From the NCBI GenBank assembly GCA_013812005.1, contig JACCUE010000095.1, forward strand, positions 1 to 14,613: a stretch of 14,613 nucleotides of DNA, read 5' to 3'. Positions 1 to 6,302 of this stretch are shown here, piece after piece. How positions within the stretch are numbered: the stretch's first letter is position 1; each line of letters begins with the position of its first letter. The position numbers and the translations under genes are program-made. The DNA is from Thermoleophilaceae bacterium (lineage in GTDB: Bacteria > Actinomycetota > Thermoleophilia > Solirubrobacterales > Thermoleophilaceae). The notes below the pieces were generated by a model. It was not told the origin of the DNA. It was given only the letters and a program-made list of their open reading frames with translations, and did no database searches.

Positions 1-181
1 CTCCGCCGGCCCGAAACTCCAAAAGCTGCCGGCCGGTCATCTCCAGCTCGTGCGTCGCCGGATCCTCGCCCAAGTCTTCGAACGTACCGCCGCCATCGTC
101 GCTCTCGAAAACCCGGGTGCGGCCAAACCGCACGGTGTAGATCTCGTCAGGGTCGATCGTCTGGGGGTCTATCGGTTCCAT
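1..181 (-). CDS. Hypothetical protein, N-terminal part (cut by window edge)
   Basis: An open frame runs from an ATG at 181-179 leftward off the window edge with no stop, giving 60 codons. The visible protein begins MEPIDPQTID and is acidic (many Asp/Glu). It has a GDxR-free, soluble-looking composition with an EIYTVRFGRTRVFES stretch and no signal peptide or membrane segment. I do not recognise the family. It follows the 21-aa peptide gene on the same strand after about 25 bases, so the two may share a transcript. No convincing Shine-Dalgarno precedes the ATG at the usual distance. Codon choice (G/C in third positions) supports real coding. The rest of the gene lies outside the window. Confidence 0.55.
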   Translation of the reverse strand, partial: MEPIDPQTIDPDEIYTVRFGRTRVFESDDGGGTFEDLGEDPATHELEMTGRQLLEFRAGG

Positions 182-206
182 GCACCCATTGTGGGCCTCG
201 CGTCGG

Positions 207-272
207 CTAGGTCAGCAGGATCACGAGAACGATGATCAAGATAAGCGTGCCGATTCCGATGCCGATGCCCAT
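207..272 (-). CDS. 21-aa single-pass hydrophobic peptide
   Basis: A 22-codon frame (ATG 272-270, TAG 209-207) encodes a peptide starting MGIGIGIGT and continuing with an almost unbroken run of Leu/Ile/Val to a final Thr. The alternating Gly-Ile repeat and the roughly 12-residue aliphatic stretch predict one short membrane segment with almost no soluble part. A purine-rich GAGGGGAG (complement of 277-284) sits 4 bases upstream of the ATG and is one of the best ribosome binding sites in the window. The composition resembles the very small hydrophobic proteins annotated as DUF3309-like in other bacteria, but homology at this length cannot be judged by eye. Function unknown. It is too short for most gene callers. 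Confidence 0.6.
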   Translation of the reverse strand: MGIGIGIGTLILIIVLVILLT

Positions 273-485
273 AAGACTCCCCTCGAATACATCCGAACGG
301 GCAATTCATACCCTCCTCGGGCATCGGGAAACCATCCGGCGCCCAGAATGTCGCGCACGCCGCTTGGGGGCGGTGTCCGCGGGGCCTCTCAAAGAAACCG
401 GCGGGTGGGATGGTGCTCGGTGCACCCTCGGTGCACGCTCACCAGTAGCTCGTGGCCGAAACTTGTGTTTTGCAGGGACTTCTAG
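273..485. other. Intergenic stretch between the small peptide gene and tRNA (CAU)
   Basis: About 210 bases without a supported gene. On the minus strand it holds the ribosome binding site of the 21-aa peptide (277-284) and a TATGAAT sequence (complement of 304-310) that could be a -10 element for that gene, although no good -35 is seen 16-18 bases upstream. It also holds a tandem 10-base repeat at 416-436. No uridine-rich terminator is visible downstream of the tRNA. Confidence 0.5.
416..436. repeat. Tandem 10-bp direct repeat with palindromic core
   Basis: CTCGGTGCAC occurs at 416-425 and again at 427-436, giving an 11-base period, about one helical turn. Each copy contains the palindrome GTGCAC. 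The arrangement resembles a small protein-binding site, but it may be chance. It lies between the tRNA and the small peptide gene. Confidence 0.45.
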
Positions 486-559
<74 letters not shown>

Positions 560-577
560 GATCTGACGATCTGCAGA

Positions 578-1153
578 CTAAGGCTTGGCCGAGAAGTGCT
601 CGAGTCGCCCCAGGATCAGTCGCAGCAGCGGCTCCCCCTGCTCGGTGTTGAAGATGTGCTGCGCGTGGGCGTCGCCGGGGAAGATCTCGACTTCGTTCTC
701 CTCCCCCGCGGCGGTGCGCCCGAGCTGCCTCGACACGCCGGCAACGGGCTCGCCCTCGCTGGCGACGAACAGCTTCGGCTCGGCCCCCAGCCCTTCGACG
801 GGTCGGTTGGCGGACAGCAGGATGAGCTGGTCGGCAGAGCCGGGTTCTTGCAGCACGGCCTCGAGGATGGCGTCCGCTCCCGCGCTGCCGCCCAGGAGCA
901 CGACGTGCTCCACCCCGCGCTCGGCCTTCAGGTACTCCGCTGCCGCGAGGATACTGCCCGGCGCGACGTCCTCGACCGCTATCGCCATCATGCCCTCCTG
1001 CGCGATCCGGGCCGCCTGGGGCGTCCAGCTCGCCGCGTCGAAGACGACCCCGTGCGCCAGCACGACCCCGCACCGGCCCTCGCCCCAGACCAGCGCTTCG
1101 GCCCCGGCGATCTCTACGCGCTCGCCGGACACGTCACCGCTCGTGGAGCCCAT
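578..1153 (-). CDS. Small alpha/beta hydrolase (dienelactone hydrolase-like)
   Basis: A 191-aa protein if it starts at the ATG at 1153-1151; a TTG three codons upstream (1162) is also possible. It has the layout of a minimal alpha/beta hydrolase. An oxyanion-side AHGVVFDAASW lies at about residues 33-43, and the nucleophile elbow LGGSAGAD has Ser90. An acid candidate is Glu133 or Glu135 in VASEGEP, and a catalytic histidine candidate is His163 in GDAHAQHIF near the end. The length suits small cytoplasmic esterases/dienelactone hydrolase relatives; no signal peptide is present. The substrate cannot be told from sequence. The gene is divergent from selC/selA, with about 70 bases between them, and is followed by a tRNA on its own strand. 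Confidence 0.85.
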   Translation of the reverse strand: MGSTSGDVSGERVEIAGAEALVWGEGRCGVVLAHGVVFDAASWTPQAARIAQEGMMAIAVEDVAPGSILAAAEYLKAERGVEHVVLLGGSAGADAILEAVLQEPGSADQLILLSANRPVEGLGAEPKLFVASEGEPVAGVSRQLGRTAAGEENEVEIFPGDAHAQHIFNTEQGEPLLRLILGRLEHFSAKP

Positions 1154-1221
1154 GAGCTTCAACCTAGCGCGGCCGCGACGACCGCGCGCGAACGCCCCCT
1201 GCGATCATGTGCGGAATGGAT

Positions 1222-1314
1222 GGAGCGGCACGGGTCTGGTGGCTCAACCGGTCTTCAAAACCGCGAGGGCGGAGCACTGCTTCGCTTGGAAGGTTCGATT
1301 CCTTCGCCGCTCGT
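1222..1314 (+). tRNA. selC: Selenocysteine tRNA (UCA anticodon)
   Basis: This is the tRNA that carries selenocysteine to UGA. The anticodon loop CTTCAAA (1253-1259) holds UCA at 1255-1257. The D-arm is the Sec type: a stem of five or more pairs (GGGTC 1232-1236 with GGCTC 1241-1245) closed by a four-base loop. The long variable arm forms a 6-bp hairpin (GCGGAG 1269-1274, CTTCGC 1280-1285). The T-arm is GAAGG-TTCGATT-CCTTC (1289-1305). The acceptor pairs 1223-1229 with 1306-1312 (7 bp). An eighth pair, as in typical bacterial tRNA-Sec, would be G1222 opposite G1313, a mismatch, so the exact ends are uncertain by one base. CCA is not encoded. It lies just upstream of selA on the same strand, which confirms the identity. 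Confidence 0.93.
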
Positions 1315-1345
1315 TCGTCGCGTCCGCTCCCTGGTAGATGATTTC

Positions 1346-2704
1346 TTGAACAACCTCCGCGACATTCCATCCGTCGAGCGCCTGGCCACGCAGCTCGGCG
1401 AGCCCCACGAGCTGGCGGTGACCGCGGCGCGGCAGGCCGTGGCGACCCGCCGAGAGCAGGTGCAGCGCGGCGAGGGGCCCGCCACCGACCTGCTAGAGGA
1501 GGCCACGGAGGTGTTCGACCGGCTCAGGAGCCCGTCACTGGTCCGCGCGCTGAACGCCACCGGCGTGATCGTGCATACCAACCTCGGCCGGGCCCCGCTG
1601 GCGACTGCGGCCGTCGAGGCCGCCACCGCCGTGGCCCGCGGCTACTCCAACCTGGAGGCCGACCTCGACGAGGGCGGCCGGGGCTCGCGGCAGATGCACG
1701 TCCGCGATCTGCTGCGCGAGCTCTCCGGCGCCGAGGACGCCCTCGTGGTGAACAACTGCGCCGCCGCGGTGCTACTCGCAGCGGCCAGCATGGCCGGCGG
1801 CGGGCGAGAGATCGTGGTGTCGCGCGGCCAGCTCGTGGAGATCGGCGGCTCCTTCCGGATGCCCGAGGTGATCGAGGCGTCCGGCGCCCGCCTGAGGGAG
1901 GTCGGCGCGACCAACCGCACCCGGCTTGCCGACTACGAGCAGGCGATCGACGAGGACACCGGCGCGATCCTGCGCGCTCACCCCTCCAACTTCCGCATGC
2001 TGGGATTCACGGAGGAGGTGGCGGTCGAGGCGCTGTGCGGGCTCGGGGTGCCCGTGATCGACGACATCGGCTCGGGCGCCCTGGCCGAGGGCATGCCCGT
2101 GCTGGGCGAGGAGCCCGGCGTGCGGCGGTCGGTGGCGGCGGGCGCCGCGCTCGTGTGCTTCTCGGGCGACAAGCTGCTGGGTGGGCCTCAGGCCGGCATC
2201 CTCGTGGGGGCCGAGGAGGCCATCGCACGGGCGCGCTCGCATCCCCTGGCGCGCCCCATGCGCATCGACAAGCTCTCCCTCGCAGCGCTCGAGGCCACGC
2301 TTCGCCTGTACCGCGAGCCGCGTCGCGCGCGGGAGGAGATCCCCGTGCTGCGGATGTTGCAGGCGCCCGAGGAGGAGCTACAGCAGCACGCCGATGCGCT
2401 CGCCGATGCCCTGCAGGCGGAGGGGGTGAGCGCCTCCGTGGTGCGCTCGACGTGCGCCGCCGGAGGCGGGGCGCTGCCGCTGCTCGAGTTGGAGGGCCCC
2501 GCGGTCGACGTCGACCCCTCCCCCTTCGCGGCCGCCGAGCTGGCGCAGCGGCTGCGGCTCTCCGACCCTCCCCTGCTGCTGCGGCTGCGCCACGGCCGGG
2601 TGCTGCTCGAGGTGCGCACGCTCACCGACGGCGAGTCCGTCGAGGCGGCACGGCTGGTGGCGGATGTGATGCGGGAGGCGGCCCGTGACGATGGATCCGG
2701 CTGA
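1346..2704 (+). CDS. selA: L-seryl-tRNA(Sec) selenium transferase
   Basis: SelA is a PLP enzyme that replaces the hydroxyl of Ser-tRNA(Sec) with selenium from selenophosphate. The protein has the SelA N-terminal helix region (NNLRDIPSVERLATQL), then the fold-type I core with ALNATGVIVHTNLGRAPL, NNCAAAVLLA, VSRGQLVEIGGSFRMP and GATNRT. The PLP lysine is in FSGDKLLGGPQAG (Lys276, counting from the chosen start). From a TTG at 1346 the protein has 452 residues, matching the family. The frame stays open upstream through the tRNA-Sec gene to an ATG at 1220, but that start would make codons out of the tRNA, so I prefer TTG 1346; no strong Shine-Dalgarno precedes it. The 3' end overlaps selB by 20 bases, and GGGAGG inside selA (2673-2678) serves selB. 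Confidence 0.95.
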   Translation: MNNLRDIPSVERLATQLGEPHELAVTAARQAVATRREQVQRGEGPATDLLEEATEVFDRLRSPSLVRALNATGVIVHTNLGRAPLATAAVEAATAVARGYSNLEADLDEGGRGSRQMHVRDLLRELSGAEDALVVNNCAAAVLLAAASMAGGGREIVVSRGQLVEIGGSFRMPEVIEASGARLREVGATNRTRLADYEQAIDEDTGAILRAHPSNFRMLGFTEEVAVEALCGLGVPVIDDIGSGALAEGMPVLGEEPGVRRSVAAGAALVCFSGDKLLGGPQAGILVGAEEAIARARSHPLARPMRIDKLSLAALEATLRLYREPRRAREEIPVLRMLQAPEEELQQHADALADALQAEGVSASVVRSTCAAGGGALPLLELEGPAVDVDPSPFAAAELAQRLRLSDPPLLLRLRHGRVLLEVRTLTDGESVEAARLVADVMREAARDDGSG

Positions 2705-4163
2705 TCCACGGCCGCTCACCCTCGGCACCGCGGGGCACGTCGACCACGGCAAGACGACGCTCGTTCGCGCGCTCACCGGCACCGACACCGACCGGCTGCC
2801 CGAGGAGAAGCAGCGCGGGCTCTCGATCGATCTCGGCTACGCCCTGCTCGAGCTGCCATCCGGCCGCCGTCTGTCGCTGGTCGACGTGCCGGGCCACCAG
2901 CGCTTCGTGCGCACGATGGTCGCCGGGGCGACGGGGATCGACCTCTTCCTGATCACCGTGGCCGCCGACGACGGCGTGATGCCCCAGACGCGCGAGCATG
3001 CCCGCGTGCTTGCCGGCCTGGGCATCGAACGAGGCGTGGCGGCCATCACCAAGGCCGACGCCGCCGAGCCGACTCGGGCCCTCGCGGAGACCGCGGCGCT
3101 GATGCCGGGCATAGACATCGTGCCTGTGTCCGCGCGCACCGGCCTGGGCCTCGGCGATCTGCTCGCCGCGCTCGACCGGGTGGCCTCCGGCCTGCCCGCA
3201 ACATGCAGCGCCGGGGAGGAAGCGAGGCTGCACGTGGACCGGTCCTTCACGATCAACGGAGCAGGCACCGTGGTCACCGGCACCCTGTGGTCAGGACAGG
3301 TGGCCCGCGGCGACAACGTCGCGTTGCTGCCTCAGGGCGTCAGCTGCCGTGTGCGTGCCGTGCACCTACACGGGCAGGAGGTGCAGACCGCCGCGGCCGG
3401 CCAGCGCGTGGCGCTGAACCTCGTAGGCGTCTCCCGCAACGACGTATCCCGCGGCGATGTGGTCGCGTCGCCGGCCACGGACATGAAGGACACCCGCTGC
3501 CTCGCCGCCGAGCTCGAGCCCGGCGTCGAGATCGAGAGCGGCGACCGCGTGCAGGTGCACCACGGCACCCGCGAGTCAGCCGCGAGGGTCCGCCGCCTCC
3601 CCACCGGGGGCTGGCAGCTGCGTCTGGAGCGCCCTCTTCTGGCGGCCGCCGGCGACCGCCTGGTGGTGCGGCGCATCGCTCCTCCGGAAACACTCGGCGG
3701 AGGAGTGATCACCGACACGGAGCCGGAGGCACGCGGCGACGCCCGCCGCGAGGAGCGTCCCCAGCCGGCCGCGCCACCACCCCGACCGGAGCCGCTCTCC
3801 CCTAGGGCACTCGAGCTCGAACAGAGCCTGCGCCAGGCCGGCGCCGAGCCCCCGCTCGACAGCGAGCTCGCCCACATGCAGGACGAGCTGGCCGCCCTGC
3901 GCGAGGCCGGTCGCGCCGTGCGCGTAGGGCCGCGGCTGCACTTCCACGCGGACGCGCTGGCGAGCATCGAAGCGCAGCTGACCGGCCATCTGGCCGAGCA
4001 TCCGTCGATCACCCTCGCCGAGCTGCGCGACCAGCTTCACACCAGCCGCAAGTTCGCTCAGGCGCTGCTCGAGCACTTCAACGGCGCCGGCCTGACCCGG
4101 CGCCTCGGCGACGAGCACGTGCTCCGGCGCCGCCACACGGAGCGCACGGCGGAGAAGGCGTGA
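2685..4163 (+). CDS. selB: Selenocysteine-specific elongation factor SelB
   Basis: SelB is a GTPase that binds Sec-tRNA(Sec) and delivers it to ribosomes at UGA codons marked by a SECIS hairpin. Its EF-Tu-like part shows the P-loop GHVDHGKT (17-24), DVPGH (67-71), TKAD (122-125) and SAR (149-151), then beta-barrel domains to about residue 345. A Pro/Arg/Glu-rich linker (about 346-370) leads to a C-terminal region with the final SelB winged helix, including HTSRKFAQALLEHF and TRRLGDEHVLRRR. At 492 aa it is well short of E. coli SelB (about 614); there is room for about two winged helices rather than four. Start: GTG 2685 has GGGAGG 6 bases upstream; ATG 2691 is the alternative. It overlaps selA by 20 bases and selD by 4. 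Confidence 0.95.
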   Translation: MTMDPADPRPLTLGTAGHVDHGKTTLVRALTGTDTDRLPEEKQRGLSIDLGYALLELPSGRRLSLVDVPGHQRFVRTMVAGATGIDLFLITVAADDGVMPQTREHARVLAGLGIERGVAAITKADAAEPTRALAETAALMPGIDIVPVSARTGLGLGDLLAALDRVASGLPATCSAGEEARLHVDRSFTINGAGTVVTGTLWSGQVARGDNVALLPQGVSCRVRAVHLHGQEVQTAAAGQRVALNLVGVSRNDVSRGDVVASPATDMKDTRCLAAELEPGVEIESGDRVQVHHGTRESAARVRRLPTGGWQLRLERPLLAAAGDRLVVRRIAPPETLGGGVITDTEPEARGDARREERPQPAAPPPRPEPLSPRALELEQSLRQAGAEPPLDSELAHMQDELAALREAGRAVRVGPRLHFHADALASIEAQLTGHLAEHPSITLAELRDQLHTSRKFAQALLEHFNGAGLTRRLGDEHVLRRRHTERTAEKA

Positions 4164-5170
4164 TCAAGCTCACCTCCCTCTCCCACGGCGCGGGGTGCGG
4201 CTGCAAGCTGCCGGCTGCGGAGGTGCACCGGATCGCAGCCGCGCTCCCGGTGCCTGCCGACCCCAATCTGCTCGTGGGAGCCGGCACCGCCGACGACGCG
4301 GGGGTCTACAGGCTGACCGACGAGCTGGCGCTGGTGCAGACGGTGGACTTCTTCACCCCGATCGTGGACGACCCCTTCGACTTCGGCCGGATCGCCGCCG
4401 CCAATGCGCTGTCGGACGTATACGCGATGGGCGGGAGGCCGGTGACGGCGCTCAACCTCGTGGCCTTTCCGCTCGAGCGGCTGGGGCGGGAGGTGCTGGC
4501 CGAGATTCTGGGCGGCGGCGCCGCCGTGGCCGCCGAGGCGGGTGTGGCGATCGTGGGCGGGCACTCGATCGACGATCCCGAGCCCAAGTACGGCATGGCC
4601 GTGACCGGCGTGGTGCATCCCGACCGCCTGCTGCGCAACTCCTCCGCCCGCCCCGGGGACGCGATCCAGCTCACCAAGCCCATCGGCGGAGGGATGGTGT
4701 CCACCGCGGCCAAGCGCGGCCTGGCCTCCCCGGCGCTGCTGGAGCTCACGGTGGAGGTGATGACCACCCTCAACGCCGAGGCCTCGGCGCAGGCCGTGGC
4801 GGCGGGCGCGAGCGCCATGACCGACGTGACGGGCTACGGGCTGCTCGGCCACCTGCTCGAGATGGCCCGCGCCAGCGGCGTGGACATCGAGGTGAGCGCC
4901 GCTGCGGTGCCGGTGATCGACGGCGTGGCGGAGCTGCTCGAAGGCGAGGAGCCTCCCGTCGCCGGCGGCACGCGCCGCAACCGCGAGTGGGTCGAGCCGC
5001 ACGTGGACTGGACTAATGACGTGACCGAGCCGAGCCGCTGGCTGCTGTGTGACGCGATGACCTCCGGCGGCCTGCTGGTGTCCGCGGCGAGCGGTGGCGG
5101 GGCGCCGGGCATCCCCATCGGCCGCGTCCGCGCAGCGGCCGAAGACCCGAAGGTGTTCGTCTCCGCCTGA
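4160..5170 (+). CDS. selD: Selenide, water dikinase (selenophosphate synthetase)
   Basis: SelD makes selenophosphate from selenide and ATP, the selenium donor for SelA. The 336-aa protein carries the N-terminal SHGAGCGCK signature, with catalytic Cys13 and Lys16 equivalent to Cys17/Lys20 of E. coli. The catalytic position is Cys, not Sec. Other family blocks follow: DPNLLVG, DDAGVY, QTVDFFTPIVDDPFDFGRI, ALSDVYAMGG, GGHSIDDPEPKYG, TDVTGYGLLGH and DAMTSGGLL. The GTG start overlaps the selB stop as GTGA, with GGAG 5 bases upstream, so translation is probably coupled to selB. The product acts in the cytoplasm and may also serve tRNA 2-selenouridine formation if the genome has that pathway. Confidence 0.96.
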   Translation: MIKLTSLSHGAGCGCKLPAAEVHRIAAALPVPADPNLLVGAGTADDAGVYRLTDELALVQTVDFFTPIVDDPFDFGRIAAANALSDVYAMGGRPVTALNLVAFPLERLGREVLAEILGGGAAVAAEAGVAIVGGHSIDDPEPKYGMAVTGVVHPDRLLRNSSARPGDAIQLTKPIGGGMVSTAAKRGLASPALLELTVEVMTTLNAEASAQAVAAGASAMTDVTGYGLLGHLLEMARASGVDIEVSAAAVPVIDGVAELLEGEEPPVAGGTRRNREWVEPHVDWTNDVTEPSRWLLCDAMTSGGLLVSAASGGGAPGIPIGRVRAAAEDPKVFVSA

Positions 5171-5198
5171 CCGGCGAGCAGGGCAGGCGCGGTCTTTT
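5169..5198 (+). terminator. Possible terminator of the sel operon
   Basis: GACCG (5169-5173) and CGGTC (5190-5194) can pair around a 16-base G/C-rich loop, followed directly by TTTT (5195-5198). The left arm includes the end of the selD stop codon. The stem is short and the loop long, so this is only a moderate candidate. Its position, 30 bases before the end of a convergent gene, is suitable. Confidence 0.35.
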
Positions 5199-5200
5199 CG

Positions 5201-6193
5201 CTACTTCCCGACCGCTGCGTCCACGGCCTCGTTCAGCTCTTCGGCGCTGAAGGCCCCTTCGATCCGGGCGGCCACCCTGCCGTCGCTGCCGATCGCGAAC
5301 AGCCACGGCTCGGTGCTCACGCGCCAGGCGCTGAACTGCGGCCGGAAGCCCTTGGACACGTCGTTGTCGCGGAAGATCTCCTGGTGGATGAAGACGGCCT
5401 CGTCGCCGCGCTCGGACTTGACCTGCTCGGCGACGTCGGCCACCGGGCCGCAGACCCGGCTCTGGCACAGGGCCGGCGTGGCCAGCAGCAGGATCACCGG
5501 CTTCTTGCCCAGCACGTCGGCGAAATCGACCCCGTGCATCGTCGAGGGCGGCTGGCGGGTGTCGATCGAGCCGATGTCCCCGCCGGCGTCGGCCGCGGTC
5601 TCTGTGTGGGCCCGCGGCGCGGGATCGCCGACCTTGGGCGAGCGCCTGTCGTCGGTGGCCACCAGCGGACGGCCGGCGGGGGTGGCCGCCACCAGCCGGT
5701 TGTCGAGACGGGTCACGCCCAGCACGTCCCACTCGCCCGCCCGGGGCAGGTCGACGTCGGCCACGTACAGGAGCTTGGCGGCATCCGCATCCTCGGACAC
5801 CGAGCGGCTGAGGAACTGAGGGCGCACCGCGAGCGACTCGTAGCGAGCCGGGAAGGGCCCGCGGGCGGGGCCGCCGCCGGCTGGGGCGACGTAGACCGAC
5901 GTGGGAGCGTCGGCGATCTGGGCCCGCGCGCGGTCGAACAGCCCGAAGCCGAAGCGGTTCCTGCCCGGCGAGAGCTCGGAGACCGAGGGGACCAGGACCG
6001 GCCCCGCCTCGCCCACCATCTGCCGCAGCTCGGCCAGGGTCCGTCCGTCCGCCTTCGGGAAGTCCTCGGGCTTCGCCGGAGGGGGCGGCATGTCCGCGCT
6101 GTCGGCCTCAGAGCCACCGCCGCAGCCGACCGCGGCCACGCCCAGCAGGAGCGCAGCGGTGAGCGCCACCCACAGCAGCCGCCATCCCGTCAC
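5201..6193 (-). CDS. Lipoprotein with C-terminal thioredoxin-like domain
   Basis: A 330-aa exported protein. The N-terminus is a signal peptide with a hydrophobic core (WVALTAALLLGVAAVGC) and a lipobox cysteine at Cys24, followed by a Gly/Ser/Pro-rich tether. Residues about 50-180 form a region with no family I can name (FGFGLFDRARAQI, PTSVYVAP). From about 186 a redoxin-like domain begins with SPKVGDPAP, then KKPVILLLATPALCQSRVCGPV, giving Cys243 and Cys248 in a CxxxxC spacing rather than the classical CxxC. It ends with a cis-Pro-type segment WRVSTEPWLFAIGSDGRV. A role in redox or metal-centre handling on the outer face of the membrane is plausible but unproven. It starts at GTG 6193 with a weak ribosome binding site. 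It is convergent with selD and divergent from the SDR gene. Confidence 0.85.
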   Translation of the reverse strand: MTGWRLLWVALTAALLLGVAAVGCGGGSEADSADMPPPPAKPEDFPKADGRTLAELRQMVGEAGPVLVPSVSELSPGRNRFGFGLFDRARAQIADAPTSVYVAPAGGGPARGPFPARYESLAVRPQFLSRSVSEDADAAKLLYVADVDLPRAGEWDVLGVTRLDNRLVAATPAGRPLVATDDRRSPKVGDPAPRAHTETAADAGGDIGSIDTRQPPSTMHGVDFADVLGKKPVILLLATPALCQSRVCGPVADVAEQVKSERGDEAVFIHQEIFRDNDVSKGFRPQFSAWRVSTEPWLFAIGSDGRVAARIEGAFSAEELNEAVDAAVGK

Positions 6194-6302
6194 CCCGAGC
6201 AGAGTAGAGACAGATGGCGCCGAGACCGACCGTCACTGCGGGGATCGGCTCAGGCTTCACATAGGCTTGCCCGCGCCGTAACAGCGACCGCGAGGAGAAC
6301 CC

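Noticed and set aside
169..309. 46-codon frame with GAGGAGGG just before its ATG (minus strand)
   Set aside because: The ribosome site is only about one base from the ATG. The product is His/Arg-rich without pattern, and it covers the 21-aa peptide gene in another frame and the start of the edge gene.
596..1345. Upstream extension of the selA frame
   Set aside because: It runs antisense through the alpha/beta hydrolase and then through tRNA-Sec. Its sequence does not resemble SelA; homology begins at about 1346.
1346..5170. A UGA-containing selenoprotein frame within or beside the sel genes
   Set aside because: SelD has Cys at the catalytic position, and no gene in the window shows family-like sequence continuing beyond a UGA stop.
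6194..6302. Possible promoters in the divergent region between the lipoprotein and SDR genes
   Set aside because: CATAGGCT and TATGTG look weakly like -10 elements, but no matching -35 at 16-18 bases was found on either strand.
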